Source: an uncultured Hyphomonadaceae bacterium (GTDB lineage Bacteria > Pseudomonadota > Alphaproteobacteria > Caulobacterales > Hyphomonadaceae). Taken from it: 64,000 nucleotides of DNA. The notes beneath the pieces are model-generated. The model saw only the letters and a list, made by a program, of their open reading frames with translations. It was not told where the DNA came from and ran no database searches. Positions 63,798 to 64,000 of this stretch are shown piece by piece; the stretch's first letter is position 1, and every line of letters begins with the position of its first letter. The position numbers and the translations under genes were made by a program. The DNA lies in assembly GCA_913057945.1 (NCBI GenBank), contig CAJXOF010000001.1, positions 248,001 through 312,000 on the forward strand, given 5' to 3'.

Positions 63798-63839
63798 TGT
63801 CGTGCAAAAATTTGCATTTTGTGGTGCAAATTGTAGTGC
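63798..63839 (+). repeat. Right copy of the 42-base arm-like repeat
   Basis: Partner of the repeat at 28121-28163, sharing the exact 19-base part GTGGTGCAAATTGTAGTGC. It sits just upstream of the integrase remnant start and inside the right core-like repeat. Confidence 0.5.
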
Positions 63840-63915
63840 ATGACCGGCGAAAAACTTGGAGTCCTGATACTTCTCCAATATTTTCAATGATTTCAAGGAG
63901 GCCCCAGGCGTCACC

Positions 63916-63943
63916 CTGAAAGAAATGGCGCGAGTGACGTGCC
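63916..63943 (+). repeat. Right copy of the att-core-like repeat
   Basis: Contains AAATGGCGCGAGTGA, one mismatch from the left copy at 28042-28056, with shared flanks CTGAA and GCC. The opposite strand reads CACTCGCGCCA, resembling a tRNA 3' end, but the following bases do not continue as a tRNA. It is about 125 bases from the integrase remnant start. Confidence 0.4.
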
Positions 63944-64000
63944 ACATTCCATATTTTTTATCCATATTTTTCAATCACTTACGGGAAGTGTAATCGATTC

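Noticed and set aside
63916..63943. tRNA gene at the right core-like repeat
   Set aside because: Only about 15 bases resemble a tRNA acceptor end; the T-arm and body do not follow on either side, nor at the left copy.
1..64000. CRISPR arrays, rRNA and complete tRNA genes, insertion sequences
   Set aside because: I saw no regularly spaced direct repeats, no rRNA-like sequence, no complete tRNA and no transposase.

Overview
The window reads as chromosomal DNA of a Gram-negative alphaproteobacterium. The grounds are NasS/NasT-type nitrate control, two TonB-dependent receptors of the kind common in Caulobacterales and Sphingomonadales, many lipoprotein and outer-membrane signals, and GC-rich codon use. 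A marine or freshwater Hyphomonadaceae-like host is my guess; no rRNA or tRNA gene is present to confirm it.

Positions 1-4009 (minus strand) hold a signalling operon: a GGDEF-degenerate EAL protein, a LysM/TPR-like lipoprotein and a membrane Ser/Thr kinase that runs off the left edge. Positions 4291-9820 hold molybdenum-cofactor synthesis (moaE, moaB, moaC, moaA and moaD on minus; a TSUP permease and moeA on plus; mobA on minus). Positions 10025-24332 hold a complete nitrate assimilation locus: porin, nasT and nasS on plus, and the opposing operon nrtA-nrtB-nrtCD-nirB-nirD-nasA-cobA on minus. Both nitrate transcription units start with leader RNA that looks like an ANTAR (NasT) antitermination target, so one two-protein switch may control outer-membrane entry, inner-membrane import, both reductases and siroheme synthesis. 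The adjacent Moco genes supply the NasA cofactor. An iron-uptake unit (TonB receptor, PepSY membrane protein, small membrane protein) follows at 24427-27954 behind a Fur-box-like palindrome.

From about 28.03 to 63.94 kb the DNA looks like an old accessory segment. A 15-base core-like repeat with one mismatch and a 42-43-base repeat sharing an exact 19-base part occur at both ends, and a decayed tyrosine integrase lies at the right end. Inside are a GAF-PAS-GGDEF-EAL protein, a multi-domain hybrid histidine kinase and a frameshifted LuxR-type response regulator (28.5-34.3 kb). Next comes a four-gene set of secreted surface proteins built from DUF11, GEVEDY and prealbumin-like modules around a ~1,700-residue protein with a predicted outer-membrane barrel, followed by a hybrid kinase with a shortened PAS region (34.6-45.9 kb). 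Then come a czcCBA-type heavy-metal efflux operon with a His-rich leader protein (46.3-52.4 kb) and a LysR / aldo-keto reductase / MFS group (52.6-55.8 kb). The last module (56.3-63.2 kb) encodes an APH-type kinase fused to a short-chain dehydrogenase, a class III aminotransferase-fold enzyme, a TonB receptor and an AraC regulator.

The two parts most likely to be undescribed are the surface-protein locus at 34.6-44.3 kb and the kinase-SDR fusion plus aminotransferase-fold module at 56.3-63.2 kb, which I read as a candidate pathway for an imported amino-alcohol or hydroxy-amino acid.
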